64,000 bases of DNA from JABWAJ01 sp038323375 (GCA_038323375.1 JBBQGV010000020.1:6363-70362), one strand, 5' to 3'. Counted from the first letter of the stretch, positions 26,325 through 35,440 are shown. The notes: generated from the letters alone by a model not told the origin. Program-made: numbers and translations.

Positions 26325-26756
26325 ATGGTCAAATTCTTCAACAAAGAAGAAGAAGCGCGCATCGTCGCCGCGATCCGGCAGGCAGAGTCCGGCACATCGG
26401 GTGAAATACGCGTACACTTCGAAAAGCACCATAAGGGAACAGCCTTAGAGGAAGCTGCGCGCGTCTTTCGCCAGCTTGGCATGGACAAAACCGAGGCGCG
26501 CAATGGCGTCCTGCTTTTCATTGCCCCGGAACAAAAAACCTTCGCCATTCTGGGCGACCAAGGCATAAATGCCGTCGTTCCTCCTGATTTCTGGAAGGAA
26601 GAACGCGACCTGATCCAGACCCATTTCCGACAAGGCGCTTTTTGCGAAGGCATCTGCTTGGCCATCGGTCAGGTGGGCGAAAAATTAAAAATCCATTTTC
26701 CGGTAAAATCGAACGATATCAATGAACTCCCTGATGAAATATCTTACGGTAGTTAA
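26325..26756 (+). CDS. TPM-domain protein (cytosolic, short)
   Basis: 143 residues from ATG 26325, without signal peptide. It carries one TPM (YgcG/TLP18.3-like) domain: FFNKEEEARIVAAIRQAESGTSGEIRVHF at the N-terminus, then RNGVLLFIAPEQKTFAILGDQGINAVVP. The plant relative acts in photosystem II repair with reported acid phosphatase activity; bacterial roles are unclear. The next gene, also TPM, starts inside its last codons (26722 or 26734), indicating translational coupling. Confidence 0.8.
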   Translation: MVKFFNKEEEARIVAAIRQAESGTSGEIRVHFEKHHKGTALEEAARVFRQLGMDKTEARNGVLLFIAPEQKTFAILGDQGINAVVPPDFWKEERDLIQTHFRQGAFCEGICLAIGQVGEKLKIHFPVKSNDINELPDEISYGS

Positions 26757-27564
26757 GGCTGGCTTCTTATTGAGCATGTTTTTCCTGCTCGCCAACGTGG
26801 TGCAGGCTCAAAAAACGATGCCGAAACCAACGGGCTACCTCGTGAACGACTTTGCCGGACTGATGTCGCGCCCCGAATTGGAGCAATTGGGCGCTAAACT
26901 CAGCGCTTATGCCCGGGAAACATCCACTCAAATTGTGGTCGTCACCGAAACTTCCTTACAAGGCGAAGACGATTTTGACTACTCCGTTCGCTTAGCAAGG
27001 GAGTGGGGCATTGGCGGCAGCAAAGAAAAGGACAACGGCATCTTGCTGTACATCGCAAAGGATGAACGCAAGGTGCGCATCCAGGCGGGGTACGGCGCGG
27101 AGGGTTTCCTCACCGACGCCCTTTCCCGGCGCATCATCGAGCAAACCATCGCACCCGCTTTTAAAGAAGGCAATTACTACGCCGGGATAGATGCCGCCAC
27201 AACGACTATCATGGATCTCGGCAGGGGCGAATATACCAACGAAGGTGGCGGCAAACGGAAATCGGAAGGTGGCAAAGCGCTGCTCCTGATTTTTCTCCTC
27301 CTCTTTGGCTTGATCTTTTTCCTGTCTGTTTATAACCGTTACCGCAGGGGGCGCAACAATGAAGACGACGGCGGCTACAACAGAGGTGGTCGCTACGACG
27401 AGCGCAACAGCGGCGGCGGCGGTTGGTGGTTTTTCCCTATCGGCGGCGGCTTTGGCGGTTGGGGCGGCGGCGGCGGTGGCGGTGGTGGCAGCTCCAGCGA
27501 CGGTGATTTCGGTGGCTTTGGCGGGGGTGATTTTGGTGGCGGGGGTGCCGGCGGAGATTGGTAG
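26734..27564 (+). CDS. TPM-domain membrane protein with Gly-rich tail (YgcG-like)
   Basis: 276 residues from ATG 26734 (an in-frame ATG at 26722 is equally good). Signal peptide (LLSMFFLLANVVQAQ), a TPM domain (VNDFAGLMSRPELEQLGAKL ... RLAREWGIGGSKEKDNGILLYIAKDERKVRIQAGYGAEG), a transmembrane segment (LLLIFLLLFGLIFFLSVY) and a C-terminal tail of Gly, Ser and Asp that is almost pure glycine. This architecture is typical of YgcG proteins linked with LemA. The domain is expected on the periplasmic side. It overlaps the upstream TPM gene by 23 bp. The tail gives a locally very GC-rich, repetitive DNA stretch (27410-27560). Confidence 0.88.
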   Translation: MKYLTVVKAGFLLSMFFLLANVVQAQKTMPKPTGYLVNDFAGLMSRPELEQLGAKLSAYARETSTQIVVVTETSLQGEDDFDYSVRLAREWGIGGSKEKDNGILLYIAKDERKVRIQAGYGAEGFLTDALSRRIIEQTIAPAFKEGNYYAGIDAATTTIMDLGRGEYTNEGGGKRKSEGGKALLLIFLLLFGLIFFLSVYNRYRRGRNNEDDGGYNRGGRYDERNSGGGGWWFFPIGGGFGGWGGGGGGGGGSSSDGDFGGFGGGDFGGGGAGGDW

Positions 27565-27630
27565 GGCTGTTGCAAGTTTGCAAACTTGCCAATTTGCAAA
27601 CTTGTAAACGGAGACATCAGATCAATGATT

Positions 27631-28893
27631 ATGACAAAACTAACCATTAAGCTATACTTCCTCTTCCTCTTAGTCATTGGCATCGCCTGTACACCCAAAT
27701 TAACGTCCCGTTTTGCCGGTAAGGTAGACTTTGAAGCCCTGCCGGAAGCTTATGACGCCCCGGCAGTTGCCAGATTAAAAAACAATTGCAACGACTATGA
27801 AGCTTATATCCCCGACACGACCCATTTAGATCATACCCCGGTCAAATATGTGCGCATCAATGTGCATTGGGTCAATAACGAGGATAGTTCAGCCAATTTC
27901 GTCGGGGAGGAAGCTATCGAATTTACAAAACTGCTCCTCCACGCTTCCAACTACAACCTGATCGGCAATAAAAAACTGTTGTTGCCCCACGGCAATGACC
28001 TGCCGGTATTGCCCATCCAATACCGCCTCGTGCTGGCACCACGTCCCGGCCATCCGGATGACAACGGCATCTACTTTCATTTCGACGATGCGTTGTGCTA
28101 CTACGTCCACAAAGGCAAAAACGCGAACCTGGGAAACAAACGCGTCGTTCAGAAATACGGCGTTCAGTTGGATACCGTACTGAATGTGTTCATCATGCCG
28201 CACCACCCCGACAGCATTGCCTCAAAAACCTATTCCGCCGGGATCGTTGGCGTAATGCTGGGCAATGCGGTCAAACTTGCGGGGCCTTTTGAAAACCTGC
28301 ACCTGACTGCCTGGAGCAGCCGGGGCGCTCTGAATCACGAGGTTTGTCACGTTTTCGGACTCGGGCACGCCTGGGTGCAAGACGGTTGCGACGACACCCC
28401 GCTCCATTCACAGGCCTGCTTTAACGTAACAGACCGGCCAGGCTGCGATACGATGACTTCCAACAATATTATGGATTACAATTTTGCACAACACGCCTGG
28501 TCGCCCTGCCAGATTGGAAAAATATACCAGCGCATGTCGCAGGAAAACGCCCCGGCACGCAAATACCTGCAACCCAACTGGTGCGAGCTGCACGACGACC
28601 GCCATATTGTCATCCGCGACACCGTGGTCTGGCGCGGCGCTAAAGACCTGGAAGGCCACCTCACGATTGTACCGGGCGGCCACCTCACGATTCAATGCCG
28701 GGTGTCTTTGCCCAAAGCTGCCAAACTGACTTTGGAACCGGGTGCGGTTTTGGTGTTGGGAAACGACGCCCGCCTGCACAATGCCTGCGGCGATCCATGG
28801 CAGGGCATCGAGATTCAGTCGCTCAATAAGCAATCGGGCAAAATTATCCGGATTGGGAATCCTAAAATTGAGAATACGCCCCTGGGATTTTAG
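27631..28893 (+). CDS. Zinc-metalloprotease-like lipoprotein (HExxHxxGxxH)
   Basis: 420 residues from ATG 27631; a lipobox (VIGIAC) at the end of the signal peptide predicts membrane anchoring. The motif HEVCHVFGLGH fits the metzincin zinc site HExxHxxGxxH, and NNIMDYN about 60 residues later is a plausible Met-turn, as in M43 pappalysin/cytophagalysin-like peptidases. The C-terminal about 100 residues (GHLTIVPGGHLTIQCRVSLP) are beta-helix or bandage-like. Substrate unknown. Two in-frame ATGs at 27625 and 27631 are both usable. Followed by a dispersed repeat copy. Confidence 0.65.
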   Translation: MTKLTIKLYFLFLLVIGIACTPKLTSRFAGKVDFEALPEAYDAPAVARLKNNCNDYEAYIPDTTHLDHTPVKYVRINVHWVNNEDSSANFVGEEAIEFTKLLLHASNYNLIGNKKLLLPHGNDLPVLPIQYRLVLAPRPGHPDDNGIYFHFDDALCYYVHKGKNANLGNKRVVQKYGVQLDTVLNVFIMPHHPDSIASKTYSAGIVGVMLGNAVKLAGPFENLHLTAWSSRGALNHEVCHVFGLGHAWVQDGCDDTPLHSQACFNVTDRPGCDTMTSNNIMDYNFAQHAWSPCQIGKIYQRMSQENAPARKYLQPNWCELHDDRHIVIRDTVVWRGAKDLEGHLTIVPGGHLTIQCRVSLPKAAKLTLEPGAVLVLGNDARLHNACGDPWQGIEIQSLNKQSGKIIRIGNPKIENTPLGF

Positions 28894-28895
28894 TT

Positions 28896-29107
28896 TCTGT
28901 CTATTTGGTTTCCGTCCATTTAGTCGGGTGTCTGGGCTTTAGCGGTCATGCAAAATTCCAATAAGGGGACGCGAAGCGTCCGAGGGCAGCTTCTGCGGAC
29001 TCCTTTATGACACGGAGTTTCGCAGAGTGGCTTAACTCCGCGAGACTCCCTTTACTCCGTGTCATCCGCTCATGTGGCTAGCATAATGCAGCTATCGGGC
29101 TATAAAG
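28896..29107. repeat. Dispersed nested-palindrome repeat, copy 2 (composite)
   Basis: The left part is the inverted form of the copy-1 tail (CATTTAGTCGGGTGTCTG). The middle holds GGACGCGAAGCGTCC and a large inverted pair around ACACGGAG / CTCCGTGT. The segment AACTCCGCGAGACTCC recurs almost unchanged in copy 3. The right edge is GCAGCTATCGGGCTATAAAGG, the family's inner arm. It fills most of the 324-bp gap between the protease and OstA-like genes. Confidence 0.65.
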
Positions 29108-29187
29108 GTAAACCATATTTAAAACCAGACACAAGTTAATCCTGCGTTAAGCCGGGCTTCAATTCCCCATATCTCCCGGCGAAGCAT

Positions 29188-29195
29188 TACTTTTG
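29188..29195 (+). promoter_or_regulatory. -7 promoter box for the OstA-like gene
   Basis: TACTTTTG at 29188-29195 fits TAnnTTTG and lies 21 bp before the ATG at 29217. No clear -33 element is visible. Confidence 0.4.
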
Positions 29196-29216
29196 CATTT
29201 CGCAAATCCGCATTCA

Positions 29217-31157
29217 ATGCTAAGAAACCTGATTAAAATTATTTTGTTGCTCTTCCTGACGCCCCTTTGCTTAACGGCACAGAAGGCTCCGCCCGTTGTC
29301 AAAAAAGAAAACAAACCGCCTTCCAAAATCACGGTACTCTGGTCGGATTTGCTGCAATTGCAACAAGCCAAAGGCCAGAATACCCAGCGGTTGATCGGCG
29401 ATGTGCAACTGAAGCAGGACAGCGTTTTTATGTACTGCGATTCCGCGACAATCGAACAGGAAATCCGTGTTTTTGCAAAAGGCAATGTGATCATCCAGCA
29501 GAACGATACGGTCAGCGTTTTTGCCGATTCGGCTTATTATGACGGGGCTTTGCGCGTCGCGGAGTTGTTTGGCGAAGTCATTCTGGTGAATGGCACTCAG
29601 AAGCTGTTCACCGATCGGCTGACCTATAATCTGGCAACCAAAGTGGCGACCTACAACGCCGGGGCGGTGATGACCAACGGAAGCACCCAACTCACCAGTA
29701 AAGGCGGGTCTTATTTTACCCAAACAAAAGAAATCTACTTCAGGGACAGCGTGACCGTTGTGGATCCCCGGTTCAGCCTGCGATCCGACACGTTGAAGTT
29801 CAATACAGAAACCAAAATGGTGGTTTTCCTCGGCCCCACGCTCATCAGCAACGATAGCAGCCGCATCTATTGTGAAGCTGGTTTTTATGATACGGAAAAA
29901 AACGTTGCCGAATTCCGGGAGAATGCCCAATATCAGCGCAAAGACCAGAAAGCCAGCGCCAAGCGGATTCTTTATGACGGAAAAAAGAAGGAGTACGTGC
30001 TCGACGGCGAGGCATTGTTCGAAGACGACCGCCGGAAGGCTTCCGCCGATTTGATCCGCTACAATGAAGTGAGCGACCAAACCTTCCTGAAAGGCAAAGC
30101 GAACTATCAAGATTCTTTGCAAAACATCTCCTCGGAAGAAATCTTTTATGACGCCAGAAACAAGATATACCGCACCAAAGGACGATCCCGCATCAGCGAT
30201 CCGCCCAGTATCCTCGAAGCCGACGATGTGAATTACAGCGACAAAGAAGGTTTCGGTACGGCTTCGGGCAATGTCGTCTGGCAGGATACTTCTGCCCAAA
30301 CCACCATCGTTTGCGCCTTGGCCAATTACAATCGCGAAACCGGTTACCTCAAGGCAAGCGGCGGCAAAGGCAACCGGGCACTGCTTATTTCCCGCATTGA
30401 AGACGATTCCATGTACATGTCTGCGGATACCCTGCTTTCGCTGCGTGCCGACAGTCTGAAAGCCGACAGTTCCCGGCTTCTGCTGGCTTACAAAGATGTG
30501 CGCATTTTCAAAAGCAACCTCCAGGCCATCTGCGATTCGTTGTCTTACAGCAGTGTGGATTCCATTTTTCGGTTGTTCCGCTCCCCAATCATTTGGTCGG
30601 ATACGTCTCAGTTTGTGGCAGACACCATTCACATCCAGCTAAAGGACCAAAAACTCGACCGCATTTTCCTGCGCAACAACGCCTTCATCATCAACTCGCC
30701 CGACGAGCTGTTTTTTAACCAGATCAAAGGGCGCTTCGCCACTGCGACGTTCCGGGATGACGAACTGCGCCGCATGGATGTGCAGGGCAATGCCGAATCG
30801 GTGTATTATGCCCGCGACGAGGCTGGCGGCTATGTGGGTGTGAACAAAACGGTGTGCAGCGAAATGACCCTGTTGTTCGGAAACAACAAGGTAGATCAGA
30901 TCAAGTTTTACGGCCAGCCCCAGGCTAAGGCCACACCGATGAACCAGGCCAACCATGAGGAAATGAAAATACCGGGCTTCAGGTGGGAAAAAGAGCTGCG
31001 GATCAATAGCGTAGACGCGTTGTTTGAAGCGCGGGAGCCGAGGAAATTTATCGTCGTTCCTATTGCTCCGGCCGCATCTGTCCGGCCTGGAGCCAGTGGC
31101 GATTACCCTGCTTCGGAAACCCAGCCGAAACCACCGAAGCCGCGCAAGCGGGAGTAG
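29217..31157 (+). CDS. OstA-like protein (LptA/LptD N-domain family)
   Basis: 646 residues. The signal peptide (IIKIILLLFLTPLCLTAQ) is followed by tandem beta-jellyroll repeats of the OstA kind: GDVQLKQDSVFMYCDSATI, GNVIIQQNDTVSVFADSAYYDG, LFGEVILVNGTQKLFTDRLTYN, GGSYFTQTKEIYFRDSV, each a strand-turn-strand pair with Asp-Ser-Ala. Long Bacteroidota OstA-like proteins are placed in lipopolysaccharide transport across the periplasm, as homologues of LptA; that role is inferred from family. The C-terminus is Pro/Lys-rich and probably flexible. Start at ATG 29217; the extension to 29193 is not signal-like. Confidence 0.85.
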   Translation: MLRNLIKIILLLFLTPLCLTAQKAPPVVKKENKPPSKITVLWSDLLQLQQAKGQNTQRLIGDVQLKQDSVFMYCDSATIEQEIRVFAKGNVIIQQNDTVSVFADSAYYDGALRVAELFGEVILVNGTQKLFTDRLTYNLATKVATYNAGAVMTNGSTQLTSKGGSYFTQTKEIYFRDSVTVVDPRFSLRSDTLKFNTETKMVVFLGPTLISNDSSRIYCEAGFYDTEKNVAEFRENAQYQRKDQKASAKRILYDGKKKEYVLDGEALFEDDRRKASADLIRYNEVSDQTFLKGKANYQDSLQNISSEEIFYDARNKIYRTKGRSRISDPPSILEADDVNYSDKEGFGTASGNVVWQDTSAQTTIVCALANYNRETGYLKASGGKGNRALLISRIEDDSMYMSADTLLSLRADSLKADSSRLLLAYKDVRIFKSNLQAICDSLSYSSVDSIFRLFRSPIIWSDTSQFVADTIHIQLKDQKLDRIFLRNNAFIINSPDELFFNQIKGRFATATFRDDELRRMDVQGNAESVYYARDEAGGYVGVNKTVCSEMTLLFGNNKVDQIKFYGQPQAKATPMNQANHEEMKIPGFRWEKELRINSVDALFEAREPRKFIVVPIAPAASVRPGASGDYPASETQPKPPKPRKRE

Positions 31158-31185
31158 TCAATTTGAAAATGCGAGCGCCTTGTAA

Positions 31186-31352
31186 GGTCACGGAGTCTCG
31201 CGGAGTAAATGGAGTCTCACAGAGGGCTTGACTCCGCGAGACTCCATTTACTCCGTGCCACCTGCTCATGTGGGACAGCTTAGCCCCTTATTCGGGCGGA
31301 GTGTAACGCAGCTATCGAACTCTAAAGAACAGACACGGGACTCTATAGACAG
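31186..31352. repeat. Dispersed nested-palindrome repeat, copy 3 (composite)
   Basis: The left half is an inverted repeat in which CACGGAGTCTCGCGGAG and GACTCCGCGAGACTCC face each other; the latter matches copy 2. The right half (AACGCAGCTATCGAACTC, TAAAGAACAGACAC) matches the outer arm of copies 1, 4 and 5. It lies between the convergent genes ending at 31157 and 31356. Confidence 0.65.
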
Positions 31353-31355
31353 ACA

Positions 31356-31901
31356 CTAATTAATTTTCCGGCCGCCCGCAGTGCGGGACTCTACCGAAAG
31401 CTTATTAAATTTCTTCAAATCTACCATCAGGGTGGCAAAAGCATCGTCTGCATCCACATCAAATTTTCTGCCATCATAAGTAACGGTGCCGCCGCGTTTG
31501 CGCCATTCCGAAGCTAAAAGCACGTAGCGGTCAGAAGCTTTGGGGTTGGGGCCGAATACTAAGTAGCGTTCTTCCCCGCCATCTTCAAAGCTGACGGCAA
31601 AGCGATTTTCTTTGGGTTTGAACAATAGAATGCCCGGTGTGCCCCTGCGAATCACAATTTCTTCAACTTCGCGGCCATTGACCACCCGCACTTTGCCGGA
31701 GGTGATTTCAGTGGATCCATTGCCCAATTCGCGGTGCATGACGATGTCGTCGGAAACGTAAAACTGGATGCGTTTCAAGTCGTCGTCGCTCCAGCGGTAG
31801 TTGTCGTACAGGCGCTGCGTGAACGGGCTGAGTGTAGGCGAACAGGACGTAAACAGGCTGCCCGATAACACCAGAAAAAAGAAGAAGCGGTAAACTTTCA
31901 T
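31356..31901 (-). CDS. Lipoprotein of unknown function
   Basis: 181 residues with a lipoprotein signal (FFFFLVLSGSLFTSC), so anchored to the inner or outer membrane. The mature part has WSDDDLKRIQFYVSDDIVMHRE, then regular beta strands (VEEIVIRRGTPGILLFKPKENRFAVSFE) and a C-terminal strand/helix. I have the impression of a conserved Bacteroidota hypothetical family but cannot name a domain. Monocistronic, converging on the OstA-like gene across repeat copy 3. The 31902-32121 interval has only short CAGTTGGCAG-type microrepeats. Confidence 0.6.
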   Translation of the reverse strand: MKVYRFFFFLVLSGSLFTSCSPTLSPFTQRLYDNYRWSDDDLKRIQFYVSDDIVMHRELGNGSTEITSGKVRVVNGREVEEIVIRRGTPGILLFKPKENRFAVSFEDGGEERYLVFGPNPKASDRYVLLASEWRKRGGTVTYDGRKFDVDADDAFATLMVDLKKFNKLSVESRTAGGRKIN

Positions 31902-32095
31902 GTTTGCTTGTTTTTGAAACCGAAATTAGCAGTTCCATCCGTCAGATGATCCGATATTAAGAAAGTTTAACCCCATGTTTAACGGTTTTTAACGCGAACA
32001 GTTGAAAGCGGTGAAATAGTTGGCAGTTTTTCAGTTGGCAGTTTTGGGCCTACTCCTGATAAGGTTACATAAATAAAATCATAAGAATGGACACC

Positions 32096-32128
32096 CCTCA
32101 AATCCTCAAATCTTCAAATCCTCAAATT
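32096..32128. repeat. 8-bp tandem array at the ppk1 stop codon
   Basis: About four CCTCAAAT units (one CTTCAAAT). On the minus strand they read ATTTGAGG repeats, and the ppk1 stop TGA (32122-32124) lies in the first unit. Same unit as the arrays at 34292 and 35412. Confidence 0.75.
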
Positions 32129-34236
32129 TCATCCGCCTTCCTTTTTAAATAATAATAGGTCTCCAACTGCGAGCGAATGGCTAAGTCGGAGTCGTCTTTG
32201 CGGTAAGCGTTCGATTGGTCGGCGTCAATTATCCTGGACTTGACATTATCGTTCAACTGAATGGCAATCAGGTCTTTGAGTTGCTTGCGCAAACGCTCGT
32301 CGTAAACCGGGAAAGCCGTTTCCACCCGGTAGGTGAGGTTGCGCACCATCCAGTCTGCTGAAGAAAGGTAGATTTTTTCGGCACCGCCATGGTGAAAAAT
32401 GAATACCCTGGCATGCTCTAAGTATCGGTCTACAATGCTGGTGGCTTCGATGTTTTCGCTCCAGCCTTTCAGTCCGGGAACCAGACAACAGATGCCCCTG
32501 ATGATGAGTTTGATAGATACGCCCGCCTCATTGGCTTTGTAGAGCCGTTCCATCATCGGGACATCCTCAATGCTATTCATTTTCAGGATGATTTCCGCTT
32601 TTTTTCCTGCCGTCGCTGCTGCGATTTCAAAATCAATCAGGGCTTCCAGTGCAGGACGCAGGTTGAATTGCCCTACGAGCAGGTGTTCAAAAGCGTGTGC
32701 GGGCGGTTTTACGGTTTCCAAATAGGAAAAAATCCGGGTCACTTCGCCAACAATACGCTCATCAGCGGTGAACAACCCAAAGTCGCTGTAAACCTTGGCG
32801 GTATCTTCGTGGAAATTGCCGGTGGAAAGATAGGAATAGAGCTTGGGCGCACCGCCTTCAAGGCGCCGCACCAGGGCAATTTTAGCGTGTACTTTCACGC
32901 CCGGAAAACTGTAATGTACCGAAACGCCGGCTTTTTCCAATTGTTCGCCCCATTCTAAGTTGGCTTCTTCATCAAAACGTGCTTTCACTTCAATGAAAAC
33001 CGATACCTGTTTCCCCGATTTGGCGGCATCCATCAGCGCCTGCATGATGCGCGATTTTCGGGCAACGCGGTACTGGATGATTTTGACATGCGTCACCATC
33101 GGGTCGCGAGCCGCCTGCTCAAAAAAGCGCACGACCGACTCGTAGGATTGATAGGGCACGTGTAGCAGGTGATCCCGCCCGGCAATTTCACCAAAAAAAT
33201 CAGCCGCCCGCTCCAATGGGGTATAGGACAACGCGGGCATCGGCGGGTTTTTTAGGTGTGTCAACCCAAAATCCGGGAAACGGAAAAAATCGAAATTGTT
33301 GTGATAGCGCCCTTCGCGCAGGGTATCGTGTTTTTCAAGATAAAAAACCTCCTTGAGCAAAGCAAGCAGACTCGGAGGCATTTCGCGGTCATAAACAAAG
33401 CGCGAAGCCGGGCCTACCTGGCGTTTGACCAAGCTTGTTTTTATTTTTTGAATCAAATCCCCGGAATACTCGTCGTCTATGTACAACGCAGCGTCGCGGC
33501 TGAGTTTGATGGAAAAGGTGTCGAGGATTTCGTACCCCGGGAACATCCAGGAAACGCTGTGGCGGACGATGTCGTCCAAAATGATCAAATCCCGGCGGCC
33601 TGGCGGCGAAGGCAATTCGATGAACCGCGGCAGGTGGTCGGACGGAATTTTAACGATCGCGTACTCGTGTGGTGCCAAAGGGGCTTCTTTGGGTTGCAGC
33701 AGTACGGTCAGGTAAAGGGATGCGTTGTTGAGGAAAGGGCGGATTTTATTTTTTACCAACAACACAGGTTGCACGTAAGGCAACATGTGGTCTTTGAAGT
33801 AGTTTTCGACAAAATCCCGCTGCTCCGCATTCAGGTCTAAGCGCCGGACGAGATAAATGCCGTTTTTGCGCAACCCAGGAATGATCTGCTTTTCAAAAAT
33901 CTGGCTAAACTCTTCCTGCTGGTGGTTTACAATGTTTTGAATGGCTTGCACCGTTTGTTTGGGGGAAATGTGCAATTCCTTTTTGGTCTTTTTCCCTACG
34001 CGCAGGAGGTTGCGGTGGTTCGACATGCGCACCCGGAAAAATTCGTCCAGATTGGAGGAATAGATCGCCAAAAACTTGATGCGCTCGAACAAAGGCACGC
34101 TGGGGTCTTTGGCTTCCTGCAGCACCCGATAGTTGAATGCCAGCCAACTGATGTCGCGCTGAAACATAGGGATCAACGCAGTCGTTAAAACTTTTTTAGG
34201 CGGTGTTGGTACTCGTGTGCGTATTGGTGTTGCCAT
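32122..34236 (-). CDS. ppk1: Polyphosphate kinase 1
   Basis: 704 residues, cytosolic or membrane-associated. It reversibly transfers the terminal phosphate of ATP to long-chain polyphosphate. The N domain opens with FQRDISWLAFNYRVLQEA and SSNLDEFFRVRM. The catalytic phospholipase-D-like domains carry HVKIIQYRVARKS, the autophosphorylated His in KVHAKIALV, STGNFHEDTA and GLFTADERIV, and the second histidine region KLIIRGICCLVPG. Length is normal (about 690-720). Two ATGs are possible: 34236, or 34167 directly before FQRDISW; the longer adds a Thr/Pro-rich leader. The stop codon overlaps an 8-bp tandem array. Next upstream are DUF72 and thioesterase genes on the same strand. Confidence 0.95.
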   Translation of the reverse strand: MATPIRTRVPTPPKKVLTTALIPMFQRDISWLAFNYRVLQEAKDPSVPLFERIKFLAIYSSNLDEFFRVRMSNHRNLLRVGKKTKKELHISPKQTVQAIQNIVNHQQEEFSQIFEKQIIPGLRKNGIYLVRRLDLNAEQRDFVENYFKDHMLPYVQPVLLVKNKIRPFLNNASLYLTVLLQPKEAPLAPHEYAIVKIPSDHLPRFIELPSPPGRRDLIILDDIVRHSVSWMFPGYEILDTFSIKLSRDAALYIDDEYSGDLIQKIKTSLVKRQVGPASRFVYDREMPPSLLALLKEVFYLEKHDTLREGRYHNNFDFFRFPDFGLTHLKNPPMPALSYTPLERAADFFGEIAGRDHLLHVPYQSYESVVRFFEQAARDPMVTHVKIIQYRVARKSRIMQALMDAAKSGKQVSVFIEVKARFDEEANLEWGEQLEKAGVSVHYSFPGVKVHAKIALVRRLEGGAPKLYSYLSTGNFHEDTAKVYSDFGLFTADERIVGEVTRIFSYLETVKPPAHAFEHLLVGQFNLRPALEALIDFEIAAATAGKKAEIILKMNSIEDVPMMERLYKANEAGVSIKLIIRGICCLVPGLKGWSENIEATSIVDRYLEHARVFIFHHGGAEKIYLSSADWMVRNLTYRVETAFPVYDERLRKQLKDLIAIQLNDNVKSRIIDADQSNAYRKDDSDLAIRSQLETYYYLKRKADEI

Positions 34237-34291
34237 GTTCCGGGTATCGGTTATTTGTTACTGGTGTACTGGTTACTGGGTATGTTTCCGG

Positions 34292-34328
34292 ATCCTCAAA
34301 TCCTCAAATCCTCAAATCCTCAAATCAA
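34292..34328. repeat. 8-bp tandem array at the DUF72 gene stop codon
   Basis: Four perfect CCTCAAAT units. The minus-strand stop TGA of the DUF72 gene (34325-34327) is formed at the array's inner end. The array separates that gene from the ppk1 start. Confidence 0.8.
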
Positions 34329-35245
34329 AACAAACTCATCTGCCCCTTTTCCGGTTCATTCCCCGCCAATTTTGGTCCTCGCGTTTGAACGCCATCAATT
34401 CGGCTGGCCTGTTCAAAAACATAGAAGGCCAATTCCGGTGCCATCAGGTTGTCGGGTTCGTGGGTGAAAAAAAACACCTCCTGCAACCCCTGCTCAAACC
34501 AGTGGCCGATGCGGCTCACCCAGTCATCCACCCGTCGGTAATCGGTAGGGTGGAGGTTGTTGCCCACAAAGCGAACCATGGCGGTGCCGGTTGTCAGGCG
34601 CATGTGCAGCACATCCCGCCTGCCGGCCACATCAGTGATGACCGTAGATATCCTGTGTTCCTGCATTAGGCTGAAAAGAGCCTCGGAGGCCGGGCTTTCG
34701 CCAAACCAGCTTTCGTGCCGCAGTTCTAATGCCAGCGGAATATGCTTTGGGAACCGCTCGATGAATCGTTCGATCACCGGTATACGGTCAACGCCAAAAT
34801 AGGGCGGCAATTGCATAAAACAGCAGCCTAATTTTTCTTCCAACTGCTGAATGGATTCGCAAAACGCAGGCAATTCCCCGCCGCTGATGCCGAGGGTGTT
34901 GCTGTGGCTGATGGTTTGCGGCAACTTGGGGCAAAACCGAAAATCATCCGCCGCTTCTGTTTTCCACTTTTGGATGGTGACCCAGTCCGGAATGCGGTAA
35001 TGCGTGGTATTGAGCTCAATGGTATTGAATTGCCGGCTGTAATGGCGCAGAAAATCGCTGGTTTTGGTTTTTTCAGGATACACTTTTCCAACCCATTCCT
35101 TCATGCTCCACCCCGTACAGCCAGTGTAAAAGGTAGGCGAGCCCCCCGCTGCCGGGCTGCCGGCAAGCGCCCGCGCCGTCCCTGCCCCATCGCCGGGCAG
35201 GCTGAAATCTACAGATTCGATATTGCTTAGTTTGCCGAATTCCAT
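34325..35245 (-). CDS. DUF72 family protein (YecE-like)
   Basis: 306 residues from ATG 35245. Contains the DUF72 TIM-barrel signatures: FYTGCTGWSMKEWVGKVYPEK, LRHYSRQFNTIELNTTHYRIP, FRFCPKLPQTISH, LPPYFGVDRIPVIERFIERFP, ALELRHESWFG and MVRFVGNN. Family function is unknown; the barrel resembles xylose isomerase/endonuclease IV-like proteins. The 25 residues before the chosen ATG look untranslated, and a Gly/Ala/Pro linker (GAGTARALAGSPAAGG) precedes the core, which is unusual for the family. The stop codon is inside a tandem array. Confidence 0.85.
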   Translation of the reverse strand: MEFGKLSNIESVDFSLPGDGAGTARALAGSPAAGGSPTFYTGCTGWSMKEWVGKVYPEKTKTSDFLRHYSRQFNTIELNTTHYRIPDWVTIQKWKTEAADDFRFCPKLPQTISHSNTLGISGGELPAFCESIQQLEEKLGCCFMQLPPYFGVDRIPVIERFIERFPKHIPLALELRHESWFGESPASEALFSLMQEHRISTVITDVAGRRDVLHMRLTTGTAMVRFVGNNLHPTDYRRVDDWVSRIGHWFEQGLQEVFFFTHEPDNLMAPELAFYVFEQASRIDGVQTRGPKLAGNEPEKGQMSLF

Positions 35246-35373
35246 TTTTTTATGGTTAAGCAGTTTTTTAGTCTTGCAGATGATCTTCATCCAAAACGAA
35301 ATCACTCCTGCCAACTGCACTCCTGCCCACTTTGTTTTTTCCCGCGCTCAAATCATCAAATCATTTTGAGTGT

Positions 35374-35401
35374 TTGGGCTACCGCGAGGGTCGCACCCTA
35401 C
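35374..35401. repeat. 28-bp dispersed palindromic repeat, copy A
   Basis: TTGGGCTACCGCGAGGGTCG followed by CACCCTAC; the copy at 61678-61705 differs at only two positions. The sequence is partly self-complementary (GCGACC/GGTCGC type). Confidence 0.7.
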
Positions 35402-35411
35402 CGGCTCTGCC

Positions 35412-35440
35412 CGCGCTCAAATTTTCAAATTTTCAAATCA
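35412..35440. repeat. Tandem array at the thioesterase stop codon
   Basis: TTTTCAAA-type 8-bp units (CTCAAATTTTCAAATTTTC) lead into TCA at 35438-35440, the minus-strand stop of the thioesterase. A shorter CTCAAATCATCAAATCA copy is at 35348-35364. Confidence 0.6.

Noticed and set aside
27410..27560. Gly-rich repeat tract as a separate repeat element
   Set aside because: It is the normal glycine-rich tail of the YgcG-like protein, with codon variation typical of coding sequence.
29271..30632. 453-codon open frame on the minus strand
   Set aside because: It lies wholly antisense to the OstA-like gene, which has a signal peptide and regular jellyroll repeats.
34292..34328. Short tandem array considered as a CRISPR
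   Set aside because: Units are 8 bp and directly adjacent with no spacers; no cas genes in the window.
34217..34669. 150-codon plus-strand frame covering the tandem array
   Set aside because: It runs antisense through the DUF72 gene and through the 8-bp repeats; no plausible protein.
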